A stretch of DNA of 64,000 nt from Oscillatoria acuminata PCC 6304 (GTDB lineage Bacteria; Cyanobacteriota; Cyanobacteriia; Cyanobacteriales; Laspinemataceae). Position numbers and translations under genes: made by a program. Below are positions 37,270-46,581 of the stretch, in pieces. Every line of letters begins with the position of its first letter. Within the stretch, counting starts at the first letter, position 1. The DNA is taken from positions 62,001 to 126,000 of the forward strand of contig NC_019693.1 in the NCBI RefSeq assembly GCF_000317105.1, in the 5' to 3' direction. Under the pieces are notes generated by a model. The model saw nothing but the letters and a program-made list of their open reading frames with translations, did no database searches and was not told the origin of the DNA.

Positions 37270-38658
37270 TCAACCCCGAACAATCTGCTCGATTTTCTGC
37301 GCTTGCACCGGCAAGGCAGCCGTAAAGACTTCCCGACCCTCTTGGGTGACCATGACATCATCCTCGATGCGGATGCCTCGGACATCGTGAAATTGGGCTA
37401 ATTTATCCCAGTTGACGACGCCATCATATTGCTCACGGCGTTGGGGGTCGTTTAAAATAGCGGGGACTTGATAAAATCCAGGCTCAATGGTGACGAACAT
37501 TCCCGCTTGTAAAGTCCGGTTCAGACGTAGATAACATAAACCAAAGCGATCGCTGCGATCGCGACCTTCCTGATAGCCCGCAATATCTCCCAAATCTTCC
37601 ATATCATGAACATCCAATCCCAGGAGATGTCCCACCCCATGCGGAAAAAATAAGGCATGGGCGTCCATTTCCACTAAATCCTCGGGATTGCCACGCAGAA
37701 TGCCTAAATTCACCAATCCTTCAGCGATCGCCACCGCTGCTACCCGATGAATATCTGCATATTCAACCCCAGGACCCACCTGTTCAATGCAGCAGTCATG
37801 GGCCGCCAAAACCACATCATAGATATCCCGTTGGGTGGGGGAAAACTGCCCCGAAACTGGCCAGGTGCGGGTCACATCTGCGGCCCAACCTGTACCAGTT
37901 TCTGCACCCACATCCACTAACAGCAAATCTCCCGGTTGTAAGGGGTTATGGTAATGCTGATTGTGCAACACCTGCCCCTCAACCGAGACAATACTGTTAT
38001 AAGCACAGGTGAAATTCTGGGCGATGATCGCCCCTTCCATTGCACCCCGGACCATTGCTTCGGTTTGAGCGCGTCGCGTGGACATCATCCCCACCAGATG
38101 CGCCTGGACAGTACAGGCAGCAGCTTGTAACAGTTCACGAATGGCCCATTCATCTTGGATCAGCCGTAATTGCGCGATCGCCAGGGCTAATTCCCGATCG
38201 CGAGCAACCGTGGGGTTGCCTTGATCGGGAAACAATCCCACCGGGCGATCGAGCACATCCACCTGTTGCATCCGCGTCGTCAAATCCGATGCCGCCACAG
38301 TGGCGGCATTTTGGCAGCGAGATTTTAACGCTGAGAGGGGAAATGCCTCATCTGCTGCGATCGCCTCAGCAACCTGCGATCTCGTCGGCATTTCTCCATG
38401 CCAAAGGGTACTACCGGGGTGGGGATCATCCATAAATAGTTCCAATCTGCCCCCTTCCAGACGAATTGCCGCATTTTCTAGGGAGACTCCGGCAAAATAT
38501 AAGAAATGACTACTGGGGCGAAAAGGATAGACATTCGCCGAAAAATTGCGGGAACAGGGACTTCCCGACCACAAAATCACGGGAGTTGCAACTTCATTTG
38601 CCAGCTTGCTGCGGCGTTGATGTAGGGCCGTTGCCAGGGAAGTTGCAGGAGTGGACAT
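37270..38658 (-). CDS. Aminopeptidase P family Xaa-Pro aminopeptidase
   Basis: About 462 residues from the ATG at 38656-38658 (frame open to 38712). Removes N-terminal residues before proline. The N-terminal creatinase-type domain covers about 1-170 and contains NVYPFRPSSHFLYFAG. The M24 catalytic domain has all five metal ligands: DVGAE, ADVTRTW, HGVGHLLGLDVHD, TIEPGFY and RIEDD. Cytoplasmic. It is divergent from the DUF4332 gene, with a repeat-rich region between them. Confidence 0.92.
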   Translation of the reverse strand: MSTPATSLATALHQRRSKLANEVATPVILWSGSPCSRNFSANVYPFRPSSHFLYFAGVSLENAAIRLEGGRLELFMDDPHPGSTLWHGEMPTRSQVAEAIAADEAFPLSALKSRCQNAATVAASDLTTRMQQVDVLDRPVGLFPDQGNPTVARDRELALAIAQLRLIQDEWAIRELLQAAACTVQAHLVGMMSTRRAQTEAMVRGAMEGAIIAQNFTCAYNSIVSVEGQVLHNQHYHNPLQPGDLLLVDVGAETGTGWAADVTRTWPVSGQFSPTQRDIYDVVLAAHDCCIEQVGPGVEYADIHRVAAVAIAEGLVNLGILRGNPEDLVEMDAHALFFPHGVGHLLGLDVHDMEDLGDIAGYQEGRDRSDRFGLCYLRLNRTLQAGMFVTIEPGFYQVPAILNDPQRREQYDGVVNWDKLAQFHDVRGIRIEDDVMVTQEGREVFTAALPVQAQKIEQIVRG

Positions 38659-38760
38659 TTGCATGAGGGATAATTTCGCCTTGCGATCAATTTGGGTTTG
38701 ATCATCCATCATAAGGAGATCTCAGAACAAATCCCCCCTAAGCTCGTTATCTTCTTTCAT

Positions 38761-39051
38761 AGTAACGCCTTCAGGCGTTCTCCCCTGTTCGTAGTAACGC
38801 CTTCAGGCGTTATTTCCGGTGTCGCGACAATCAGGAGGGGTTTAAACTCTAGCTCTGTCAAGGTGGTAAATTTAATGACCCCAAATCCTTATTTCTTGTC
38901 GGAGTAAATGCGCAGGCCCTCCGGAGGGCGTATGCAATACGCCCCTACAATCTACACACCTTGACAGGATTAGGGTTTAAACTCCCGACCCTTGTGGCGA
39001 TCGGTGCCAATTCTCTACTACGAACAGGGGAGAACGCCTGAAGGCGTTACT
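38761..39051. repeat. Perfect 36-bp inverted repeat flanking a MITE-like element
   Basis: Left arm 38761-38796 and right arm 39016-39051 are exact inverse complements built from AGTAACGCCTTCAGGCGTT and TCTCCCCTGTTCGTAGTA. They enclose 219 bp that include the MITE-like element at 38850-38972. The same GCCTTCAGGC unit occurs again at 38793-38811 and at 17062-17128. Confidence 0.9.
38850..38972 (+). mobile_element. MITE-like element, copy A (123 bp)
   Basis: Ends are TAGCTCTGTCAAGGTG and its inverse (TAATCCTGTCAAGGTG read from the right). Flanked by a perfect 12-bp direct repeat GGGTTTAAACTC (38838-38849, 38973-38984). Inside, from left to right: AATTTAATGACCCCAAATCC, then the hairpin GGGCGTATGCAATACGCCC region and GTAGATTG read from the right end. 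No coding capacity. Same orientation as copy C, opposite to copy B. Confidence 0.85.
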
Positions 39052-39080
39052 ACGAACATGGAGAACGGTTACCCTAGTTA

Positions 39081-39551
39081 ATGAGGAGTCTTAATCCCAT
39101 TCAACCCATGAACGCATCTAAATCGGGGTCAGTGCGCCCCTTAAAACCGAGTAACTGGCCGATCGCCCAATTACCTGGGGTCAGTTCTCAGGACCAAAAT
39201 CTACTGGAAACTTGCGGGATTACCACCACCCGGGAACTGTTGCGCCGGGGGAAAACATCTGAGCAACGGCAGGCGATCGCCACGGAATTAGGTATCCATC
39301 TTCAATATGTCAATAAATGGGTGGCAATGGCTGAATTAGCCTCAGTTCCAACGGTTGGCTGTGAATATTGTGGGTTATTGCTGCACGCCGGAATTGCCTC
39401 GATCGCCCAACTGGCTGACTTACCCATCCACCGATTGCACCAACAACTTTTAAGGGTCCAAGTGGCCAATCTCCAACGCCGGGACCTTTGTCCCTCTGTG
39501 GATGAAGTGACACGATGGATTCAACAAGCGCGGACCCTGGTTAGGGGATGA
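39081..39551 (+). CDS. DUF4332 protein (helix-hairpin-helix type)
   Basis: 156 residues. The central part (LPGVSSQDQNLLETCGITTTRELL; LLLHAGIASIAQLADLPIHRLHQQLLR) is a tandem of helix-hairpin-helix-like motifs as in DUF4332, which resemble DNA-binding fingers of polymerases and ligases. Role unknown, possibly nucleic acid binding. It ends 11 bp before the convergent TetR gene. Confidence 0.85.
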   Translation: MRSLNPIQPMNASKSGSVRPLKPSNWPIAQLPGVSSQDQNLLETCGITTTRELLRRGKTSEQRQAIATELGIHLQYVNKWVAMAELASVPTVGCEYCGLLLHAGIASIAQLADLPIHRLHQQLLRVQVANLQRRDLCPSVDEVTRWIQQARTLVRG

Positions 39552-39562
39552 ACCCGAGAAAC

Positions 39563-40186
39563 TTACTCGTTCTGCGGTTGCGCTAACACCCCATTCAGGA
39601 AAATATCCGCCAATCCTTCTGCCATTTCCTGCATCGCTTTGGGGGAGGAATCATTTTCCAGGAGGGTTTGTTGACTGAACCCTGCCACAGCAAACATTCC
39701 CAGAAACACATGAGCCACCAGACGAGGATTCATGGGACGATAAATACCGCGTTCCATTGCGGTTTCAAAGAATGCTTCAGCGACATCGGTCATTTTGGAA
39801 ATCACCTCGGCTTGAATGCGATCGCGTAACTCTGGGTGAAACTGAGCCTCTAGGAAGCAAACCCGCATTAAATCCGCATTCTTGTGAATATTCAACATCC
39901 GCCGCCGCATCACTTGCGCCACCGCCTGATAACTGCCCATTTCGCTGAGTTCCGTGAGCAAGTCCGTGAGGATTTCAATCCATCCTTGGGTTGCCAACTC
40001 CACCAAAATCGCTTTTTTATTGGCAAAATGGCGGAATAGGGTTCCTTCAGCTACACTAGCAGCTTGAGCGAGGTCCCTTGTCGTGGTTCCGTTGTAACCC
40101 TTTTGGGCAAATAACCGCTGCGCCGCATTTAAAATCCGAGTGCGCGTATCGGTTTCAGCAGGTTGGGAGCGAGTAAATATATTCAT
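39563..40186 (-). CDS. TetR-family transcriptional regulator
   Basis: 207 residues. The N-terminal DNA-binding domain is textbook: TRTRILNAAQRLFAQKGYNGTTTRDLAQAASVAEGTLFRHFANKKAIL (residues about 14-60, given here only as family evidence: helix-turn-helix centred on TRDLAQAASVAEGTLFRHF). The C-terminal part is a helical ligand-binding or dimer domain. It is divergent from the M16 peptidase pair (about 200 bp), which may be its target, but no operator palindrome stands out. Confidence 0.92.
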   Translation of the reverse strand: MNIFTRSQPAETDTRTRILNAAQRLFAQKGYNGTTTRDLAQAASVAEGTLFRHFANKKAILVELATQGWIEILTDLLTELSEMGSYQAVAQVMRRRMLNIHKNADLMRVCFLEAQFHPELRDRIQAEVISKMTDVAEAFFETAMERGIYRPMNPRLVAHVFLGMFAVAGFSQQTLLENDSSPKAMQEMAEGLADIFLNGVLAQPQNE

Positions 40187-40391
40187 CGTTAATAGAAAAG
40201 AGTGCTGTGGGAAATCACATCAATAGCGTTTTTTTCTAACCCCGGAGGACTCAACGAACCCGAATCAAACAGAGGAATAACCGCCCTTGCATCACTTAAA
40301 ATGGCTGACCCTCAATGGAGGGGTCACCTCCAGACTGATGAATCAAAATCACCGCTTTTTTTTATTGGCTATGTCAATCTCTAGGTTTCGG

Positions 40392-41981
40392 ATGGCGATC
40401 GCAAAATGGGGAAAACCCCACTGGACTGGGAAATGGTCCCACTCCCGACCCTTCATGATCGCCCTTTTGGTCACGGTTCTTTTCTGGTCCGGGATTTCAT
40501 TAAATCCGGCACTGGGACGAGAGCAAGTTTCGCCGGCTACCACTCAATCAATCCAGCCTTACTTAGACCGGGTTGCCGAGAAAATTAGCGAGTTTACCCT
40601 CGATAATGGACTCAAATTTATCGTTTTAGAACGACATACCGCCCCAGTTGTTTCATTTCTAACATACGCCGATGTCGGGGGTGCCAACGAACCGGAAGGC
40701 AAAACCGGCGTGGCCCACTTTTTAGAGCATTTAGCCTTTAAAGGGACTCAGCGCATTGGGACTCGCAACTATCGAGCGGAAAAAGAGCTACTCGAACAAC
40801 TCGATCGCCTCGATGCTCAAATTAGAACCGCCACAGCCGCTGGAAAAACTGCCGAAGCTCAACGGTTACAAACCGAATTTGAGAAAACTGAGGCTGCTGC
40901 CGGTGAGTTGGTGGTCCAGAACGAATTGGGTCAAATTGTCGAACAATCTGGAGGCGTTGGACTCAATGCTACCACGTCTGCCGATGCCACTCGCTATTTT
41001 TACAGCTTTCCTTCCAATAAGGTAGAACTCTGGATGTCCCTAGAGTCTGAGCGTTTCCTTGAACCCGTCTTTCGCGAATTTTATCGGGAAAAGCAGGTGA
41101 TTCTCGAAGAGAGAAGAATGCGCACGGATAACTCCCCCATTGGCAAAATGATTGAAGAATTTCTTCAGACTGCCTTTGTGGCGCATCCCTATCGCCAACC
41201 TGTGATTGGCTATCCAGAAGATTTAGTCAATCTCCGGCGTGAGGATGTCCAAGAGTTTTTTGAGACTTATTACGTTCCCAACAATTTGACGATCGCTGTT
41301 GTTGGAGATGTGGACCCGGAAAATGTCCAGGGATTGGCAGAGACTTATTTTGGTCGCTACAAAGCTGGACCCACTCCCCCCAAGGTAGATAAAACCGAGC
41401 CTCCCCAGACAGAACCAAGACAGGTGGTGGTCCGCTTTCCTTCGGAACCTTGGTATTTGGAAGGATATCACCGTCCCGCTATCAATCATCCGGATAATGT
41501 GGTCTATGAATTGATGGCTCAAATTCTCAGTTCCGGTCGGACTTCTCGTCTCTACAAATCCCTGGTAGAAGAACAGCAGGTTGCTTTAACTGCTCAGGGA
41601 TTGAATGGATTTCCTGGAGAAAAGTATGAGAATTTAATGCTATTTTATGGCCTGACGGCTCCCGGTCATACGGTGGAAGAAGTTGCCGCTGGATTGCAAG
41701 AGCAAATCAATCGGTTGACGGTGGAGGAAGTGTCCACAGAGGAGTTAGAGCGGGTTAAAACCCAAGCCCGAGCCGGAGTGTTGCGATCGCTGGCTTCTAA
41801 TCAAGGCATGGCCAGTTTGTTGGTGGAATATCAAATTAAAACCGGCGATTGGCGCAATTTATTCCAGGAATTAGAGCAAATTGCTGCGGTGACACCGAAA
41901 GACATTCTGCGCGTCTCTCGTCAAACATTCCGGCCCGAAAATCGGACCGTGGGACTGCTGCTGCCAGAGGAAGAATCGTAA
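40392..41981 (+). CDS. M16-family zinc peptidase, catalytically competent
   Basis: About 529 residues from ATG 40392; the frame is open to 40287 and the exact start is uncertain. A membrane anchor or signal (FMIALLVTVLFWSGISLNPALG) precedes the domain. The inverted zinc motif HFLEH (HxxEH) is in VAHFLEHLAFKGT near residue 115, and the distal glutamate is in the following helical region (ESERFLEPVF). An insertion of about 50 helical residues separates them from the usual fold. The gene overlaps the next one by one base (TAATG), so the two products are made together. Confidence 0.92.
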   Translation: MAIAKWGKPHWTGKWSHSRPFMIALLVTVLFWSGISLNPALGREQVSPATTQSIQPYLDRVAEKISEFTLDNGLKFIVLERHTAPVVSFLTYADVGGANEPEGKTGVAHFLEHLAFKGTQRIGTRNYRAEKELLEQLDRLDAQIRTATAAGKTAEAQRLQTEFEKTEAAAGELVVQNELGQIVEQSGGVGLNATTSADATRYFYSFPSNKVELWMSLESERFLEPVFREFYREKQVILEERRMRTDNSPIGKMIEEFLQTAFVAHPYRQPVIGYPEDLVNLRREDVQEFFETYYVPNNLTIAVVGDVDPENVQGLAETYFGRYKAGPTPPKVDKTEPPQTEPRQVVVRFPSEPWYLEGYHRPAINHPDNVVYELMAQILSSGRTSRLYKSLVEEQQVALTAQGLNGFPGEKYENLMLFYGLTAPGHTVEEVAAGLQEQINRLTVEEVSTEELERVKTQARAGVLRSLASNQGMASLLVEYQIKTGDWRNLFQELEQIAAVTPKDILRVSRQTFRPENRTVGLLLPEEES

Positions 41982-43477
41982 TGAGTCAGAGAATGGTTAC
42001 ATCTAAGAATAGACCCCGAAAGTATTGGATTTTGTTGTTGTTTTTGCCGTTAATCTGGTTGCTGTTTAATGCAGTGAGTGTTACCGCCCAATCGGCGAGA
42101 CATTATACGGATTTGGAGTTTGCACCGGCTCCGGAAATTGTGTTACCCCCTTTCGATCGCTTTGAGCTAGAGAATGGCATGGTGGTGTATTTGATGCAGG
42201 ACCGGGAACTGCCTTTAGTCTCGGGGACTGCTTTAATTCGCACAGGCGATCGCTGGGAACCGGCTAATCAAGCTGGACTCGGGCAAATTTTGGGTCAAGT
42301 ATTGCGAACTGGGGGAACAACGTTGCATTCCCCAGATGAATTAAATCAGTTGCTAGAACGTCGCGCTGCTTCGGTGGAAACCGGGGTGGATACCACCTCG
42401 GCATCGGCTAGTTTTAATGCCTTAAGTCAGGATTTGGAGGAGGTGTTTGGACTGTTTGCGGAAGTGCTCCGAACTCCGGCATTTGCGCCGGAGCAAATTG
42501 AGTTAGCGAAAAGCCAACAAGCTGGGGCGATCGCCCGTCGGAATGATTCCCCCAGTGCGATCGCCTCTCGGGAATTCCAAAAGCTGATTTATGGAGAAAA
42601 TAGCCCCTATGCTCGGACGATTGAATATGAAACCTTGAGCAATATTTCTCGCTCCGATGTGGTCCAATTTTACCAGCGCTATTTCCATCCCAATAACATG
42701 ATTTTGGGCATTGTTGGGGATTTTGAAACCGCTGAAATGCGAGAACTGATTGAGCAGAAATTTGGCGACTGGAAACCCGGTCAAACCATCAGTAAAAATA
42801 TTGCGGAGTTATCCCCAACTGCTCAAGCTCAACAAGGGGGAGTCTTTTTCGTGGAACGCCCTCAATTAACCCAAAGTACGATTCAAATCGGGCATTTGGG
42901 TGGAGAGTTAAATAGTCCGGATTATCCGGCGTTGTCGGTCCTGAATGGGGTAATGAATGGATTTGGGGGACGGTTATTTAATCAGGTGCGATCGCGTGAA
43001 GGATTAGCCTATTCCGTTTATGGTGTCTGGAGTCCCCGCTTCGATTACCCCGGGATGTTTATCGCCGGGGGTCAAACGCGATCGGAAGCAACAGTGCCGT
43101 TGATTCAGTCTGTCTTTCGCGAAATCGAACGCATTCGCACCGAACCGATTACAGCCGAAGAGTTACAGTATGCTCAAGATACGACCCTCAATTCCTTTAT
43201 CTTCAATTTCGCCGACCCGAGTCAAACCTTGTCCCGGTTAATGCGATATGAATATTATGGATATCCCGAGGATTTTATCTTCCAATATCGGCGCGGGGTC
43301 GAAGCAACCACCATTGAAGATGTGCAGCGAGTGGCACAGAAATACTTAAACCCGGATCAGTTAGTTACGTTAGTGGTGGGGAACCCGATGGAAATTAATC
43401 CTCCCTTGAGTAGTCTCACACCTAATACCACGGTGACTTCCATTGACATTAGCATTCCCGAACCATCGAGAAGTTAG
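41981..43477 (+). CDS. M16-family peptidase-like subunit lacking the zinc motif
   Basis: 498 residues from the ATG that overlaps the previous stop (TAATG). It has a membrane anchor (YWILLLFLPLIWLLFNAV). At the place of HxxEH it reads GLGQILGQVLRTGG, so it cannot bind zinc in the usual way. This active/inactive pairing is known from M16 peptidase pairs, including mitochondrial processing peptidase, in which both subunits form one chamber. The substrate, probably in the periplasm, is unknown. Confidence 0.92.
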   Translation: MSQRMVTSKNRPRKYWILLLFLPLIWLLFNAVSVTAQSARHYTDLEFAPAPEIVLPPFDRFELENGMVVYLMQDRELPLVSGTALIRTGDRWEPANQAGLGQILGQVLRTGGTTLHSPDELNQLLERRAASVETGVDTTSASASFNALSQDLEEVFGLFAEVLRTPAFAPEQIELAKSQQAGAIARRNDSPSAIASREFQKLIYGENSPYARTIEYETLSNISRSDVVQFYQRYFHPNNMILGIVGDFETAEMRELIEQKFGDWKPGQTISKNIAELSPTAQAQQGGVFFVERPQLTQSTIQIGHLGGELNSPDYPALSVLNGVMNGFGGRLFNQVRSREGLAYSVYGVWSPRFDYPGMFIAGGQTRSEATVPLIQSVFREIERIRTEPITAEELQYAQDTTLNSFIFNFADPSQTLSRLMRYEYYGYPEDFIFQYRRGVEATTIEDVQRVAQKYLNPDQLVTLVVGNPMEINPPLSSLTPNTTVTSIDISIPEPSRS

Positions 43478-43503
43478 TCAATAGGATTTGTCAATCATTG
43501 TTG

Positions 43504-43526
43504 TAGGGTGGGCAATGCTCACCCTA
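43504..43526 (+). terminator. Hairpin terminator after the M16 operon
   Basis: TAGGGTGGGCAATGCTCACCC folds with stem TAGGGTG/CACCCTA and is followed by TTTATTT. It lies 27 bp after the stop of the second M16 gene. Confidence 0.5.
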
Positions 43527-43911
43527 TTTATTTGGGAAAAATCTGATGCAAGTGAGGGGATTGAGTATAATTTAGGAATGATACAAAACTGGGCTTTAAC
43601 AGTTTGTTTTGCCTATAGCCCGTTGTCAAACATGACGGGCGAAGCCGATCTCGGTCCGCACCCTTGATGCTTGAGTTAGACCGATTTCATTTAATTATGG
43701 AGTGGTGCTCTCCCTGTTGCGATCGCCCGTGGCGCTAAAAGCTCCATTTAAAGAGTCGCCAGAGACTTTACTAAAGTTCACATATCCTAATTTTTATCTG
43801 CGTAATTATTCTTAAAATTATCAATCTTTACTAAAACTTTATATAAAGTTTTGGTAAATTTACGGTTGTATTTTTAAGTCTTGTTTAAATATAGCGTTAT
43901 TCATCAAAAAA
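43527..43911. other. Intergenic region before the PEP-CTERM gene
   Basis: A/T-rich, with short imperfect repeats (TTTACTAAAGTT and TTTACTAAAACTTT at 43768-43840) but no gene, RNA or insertion that I can name. Confidence 0.4.
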
Positions 43912-43926
43912 CTGCCAATTTGGCAG
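43912..43926. promoter_or_regulatory. Candidate operator CTGCCAATTTGGCAG
   Basis: Perfect inverted repeat of 7-bp arms around one base, 68 bp before the ATG of the PEP-CTERM gene. It matches the palindromes before the RTX, peptide and HlyD genes (TTGCCA-N3-TGGCAA type). Confidence 0.6.
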
Positions 43927-43993
43927 ATTTGGTGTGAGTGATCAAGCTAGGTTGGAATCGATAAACATGGAGTGACTGGAGGGAAATTAAGTG

Positions 43994-44929
43994 ATGTTCA
44001 CCCACAAAGATAAAACACTTAACCAAAGATTGATGCCCAAACTCGCCAAGCGTGGGCTGTTGGCGATCGCGCCTGTTTTAGTCACAAGTGCGATCGGGAC
44101 TGCCCCGGCTCTGGGTGCAACGTTTGCCTTTTCAGAAGCATCAGCGTTCTTGGATGGTTTTAGTCATAACCCTTACTATGCTTCTACCTTCGTCAAAACC
44201 CGAACCTTAACCACCACCCTTTACGGTTCTAACTGGAATTCCACCACCCATGACTCCTCAGTTGTGAGTATAGACCCTGGAACGGGTTCAGTTTTTGCCC
44301 AATCCTTAGCAGATGCCTTATTTTTAACTGACTTTTCTGCCTTTGGATACAATAACGCTTTAAGTCAAGCGGGTGGTACCGGATCGGAGTATCGAGGAAT
44401 CGCACAAAGTGAAGCTAAATTAATGGGAAACTTTTTTGTGAATCCGACTGAAACTTTCTCATTTAATTTTGATGCCTTCTTTGACCTGTTCGCTGCCATT
44501 GACAATCCTAAAAGTGAGCGATCGACTGCCTCGGCAAACATCTCGTTCCTGTTGTTTGGCAGCAGCGAGCCTGACTTTACCCATTCCAGTATCTTAGACT
44601 ATTTTTCAGTATCAGGTCATTTAGACACAGGGTCTTATCAAGAGGAAATGCCGTTTTATTTTGAAAAAAGCGACTCTTTCCATCTCTATGATTCTAATGC
44701 TTTTGCAATCTATGATCAACCCGGACTCAATTACGAAGAGGGAAGTTTGTTTGTAACGGGTGGATTTCAGCGCAGTTTCGATCGCCCCATGCATCTTTCC
44801 TTAGTGGAAGTCAAAAATACAGAGGTCACGGTTAAAGCCCCTGAACCTTCAAGTATCTTGGCTCTACTGGTATTGGGTGGGGTGATGGGACCTATTTTCG
44901 GAAGCCGGCGTCAAGCAATCAAAAAGTAG
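43994..44929 (+). CDS. PEP-CTERM sorting-signal protein
   Basis: 311 residues. N-terminal signal peptide (LLAIAPVLVTSAIGTAPALGA) and a C-terminal PEP-CTERM signal: PEPSSILALL, a hydrophobic helix and GSRRQAIKK. In families with this tail the protein is sorted by an exosortase and usually ends up in the extracellular matrix or sheath. The middle is a serine/threonine/phenylalanine-rich beta-type domain with no recognised enzyme motif. GGAGGG lies just upstream; a GTG one codon earlier is also possible. Confidence 0.9.
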   Translation: MFTHKDKTLNQRLMPKLAKRGLLAIAPVLVTSAIGTAPALGATFAFSEASAFLDGFSHNPYYASTFVKTRTLTTTLYGSNWNSTTHDSSVVSIDPGTGSVFAQSLADALFLTDFSAFGYNNALSQAGGTGSEYRGIAQSEAKLMGNFFVNPTETFSFNFDAFFDLFAAIDNPKSERSTASANISFLLFGSSEPDFTHSSILDYFSVSGHLDTGSYQEEMPFYFEKSDSFHLYDSNAFAIYDQPGLNYEEGSLFVTGGFQRSFDRPMHLSLVEVKNTEVTVKAPEPSSILALLVLGGVMGPIFGSRRQAIKK

Positions 44930-45133
44930 AAAAGATAAAATCATGAACTTCTTTAAGATTTAGCATTTCAATCTTCAATATTCTTCACCCATTTCCTTTT
45001 CTATCCGCTATCACCGTTAACTGATTGGGCTACTAAGTTAAATTTAGTGGCCATTTTTGCTTGGCATAAAACTTTTATTTTTTAGCTATTAATGAGCCTG
45101 ACTATCTTTAGGTGAAGGGCGAAAGTTATTTTC

Positions 45134-45148
45134 CTGTCAAAATGGCAA
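45134..45148. promoter_or_regulatory. Candidate operator CTGTCAAAATGGCAA
   Basis: Imperfect palindrome 71 bp before the ATG of the RTX gene. Fourteen of its 15 bases equal the inverse complement of TTGCCATTTTGACAA, the motif repeated before the peptide gene at 48313. Confidence 0.6.
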
Positions 45149-45218
45149 TCTGTTAGTTAATTGAGTTTTAAAATATTAAAAGCAAGCATTAAATAAATAA
45201 TAATTTCTGGAGGTAAAA

Positions 45219-46385
45219 ATGGAACGGTTTCAAAATTCTTTTTTTGACAACTCCATTATTGATGACCGGCTAGATCGGGAGATCCCGGACTTCGATGATG
45301 CCCTCAGCACAACTGCACCGACTCTCATCAACGGAACGCCAGAGGATGATGTCATTGATGTATCAACGCTCCCTGGCGCAGACAATAACGATTATAGAAT
45401 CTTCGGTCAAGGAGGAAATGATTCCATCAGAGGTGCTGGTGGCGACGACTACATCCAGGGTGGTAGTGGCAATGACACCCTAGATGGAGGAGCCGGAGAC
45501 GATCGCATCTTTGGTAATCGCGGTGATAATCTGCTCTTCGGTGGACCAGGGGATGACGTTTTAACTGGGAGTACCGGAAATGACACCTTAATCGGTGGGC
45601 CCGGTGACAACCTCCTCATCAGTGGCAGCGGCGATGACCTGGTTCAAGGTGGAGCGGGAAATAACAGAATACTGACCGGCGCAGGGGATGATATTGCCTT
45701 CGGACAAGATGGGGATGATACAATTATTGCCAGCTCAGGGGAGAATGTTCTGGTAGGTGGTCACGGCAATGATAACGTCAGAGGAGGGAGTGGTAATGAT
45801 ATTATATATGGGGATGATCGCGACTTTGTTGGGGTCGCTGGTGGTAATAACACCCTCAATGGCGGAGAGGGGAATGATACAATTATTGCCAGCTTTAGCA
45901 ATACAATATTATACGGCGGCAATAACTCTATTAATGGCGGGGGCGGCAATGACCTGATCCAAGGTCAAGCCGGTGATGATACCTTGCTCGGGGGGACCGG
46001 CAATGATACCCTAATTGGTGGCCTGGGCAATGATGTCATCCAGGGTGCTGGCCCTACCGGAGGACTCTTTGAGGTGGATTGGTTAACTGGCAACCTCACC
46101 GGATTGCCACCGGGTCACCCCTGGGCTGGGAATAACACATTTGTCCTGGGAAATGAGGAGACTGTCTTCTACAGTAACGGCGGCGAGTCTGATCTGGCTA
46201 TCATTACTGATTTTAATCCCGGTCAGGATAAACTCCAGATTAATGGCAACGCACCCACAGGTTATTCCTTTGATGTATCCCCTGCTGGAAGTACCTTAAT
46301 TTCGTTTAACGATGACCTGATTGCTATCTTGATTGGGGTAACCCCTCAAGAAGTTTTAGCAGAAGACTCATTTGTGTTGGTTTAG
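45219..46385 (+). CDS. RTX (hemolysin-type) calcium-binding repeat protein
   Basis: 388 residues, with GGAGG just before the ATG. Residues about 35-285 are glycine/aspartate nonapeptides (GGSGNDTLDGGAGDDRIFG and variants). The C-terminal about 100 residues (DFNPGQDKLQING; LISFNDDLIAILIGV) form the beta-type end typical of RTX proteins that holds the type I secretion signal. No separate catalytic domain. Likely exported through an ABC/HlyD/TolC channel; the HlyD and ABC genes at 49614-55354 are candidates but their C39 domain points to peptide substrates. Confidence 0.92.
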   Translation: MERFQNSFFDNSIIDDRLDREIPDFDDALSTTAPTLINGTPEDDVIDVSTLPGADNNDYRIFGQGGNDSIRGAGGDDYIQGGSGNDTLDGGAGDDRIFGNRGDNLLFGGPGDDVLTGSTGNDTLIGGPGDNLLISGSGDDLVQGGAGNNRILTGAGDDIAFGQDGDDTIIASSGENVLVGGHGNDNVRGGSGNDIIYGDDRDFVGVAGGNNTLNGGEGNDTIIASFSNTILYGGNNSINGGGGNDLIQGQAGDDTLLGGTGNDTLIGGLGNDVIQGAGPTGGLFEVDWLTGNLTGLPPGHPWAGNNTFVLGNEETVFYSNGGESDLAIITDFNPGQDKLQINGNAPTGYSFDVSPAGSTLISFNDDLIAILIGVTPQEVLAEDSFVLV

Positions 46386-46418
46386 GGATTTTCTGAAAAA
46401 AGTTCTGCATTCAACAGT

Positions 46419-46445
46419 TAAGGACAGGGCATTGCCCTGTCCTTA
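46419..46445. terminator. Bidirectional hairpin between convergent genes
   Basis: TAAGGACAGGGCA pairs with TGCCCTGTCCTTA around a single base, a 13-bp stem, 34 bp after the RTX stop and before the end of the foldase gene on the other strand. The flanking T-run is weak. Confidence 0.5.
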
Positions 46446-46581
46446 CTGGTAACTGGTATTGAAGAAAAGATTTTATTTTCTGAAGTTCCTTGATGAATCA
46501 GACTGGAATCAGTTGCCGTTACAACGTTTATCGCCAGCTTGTACCCAATCCGGCTCAGTTCTTCCGATAATTAATCCGGCC

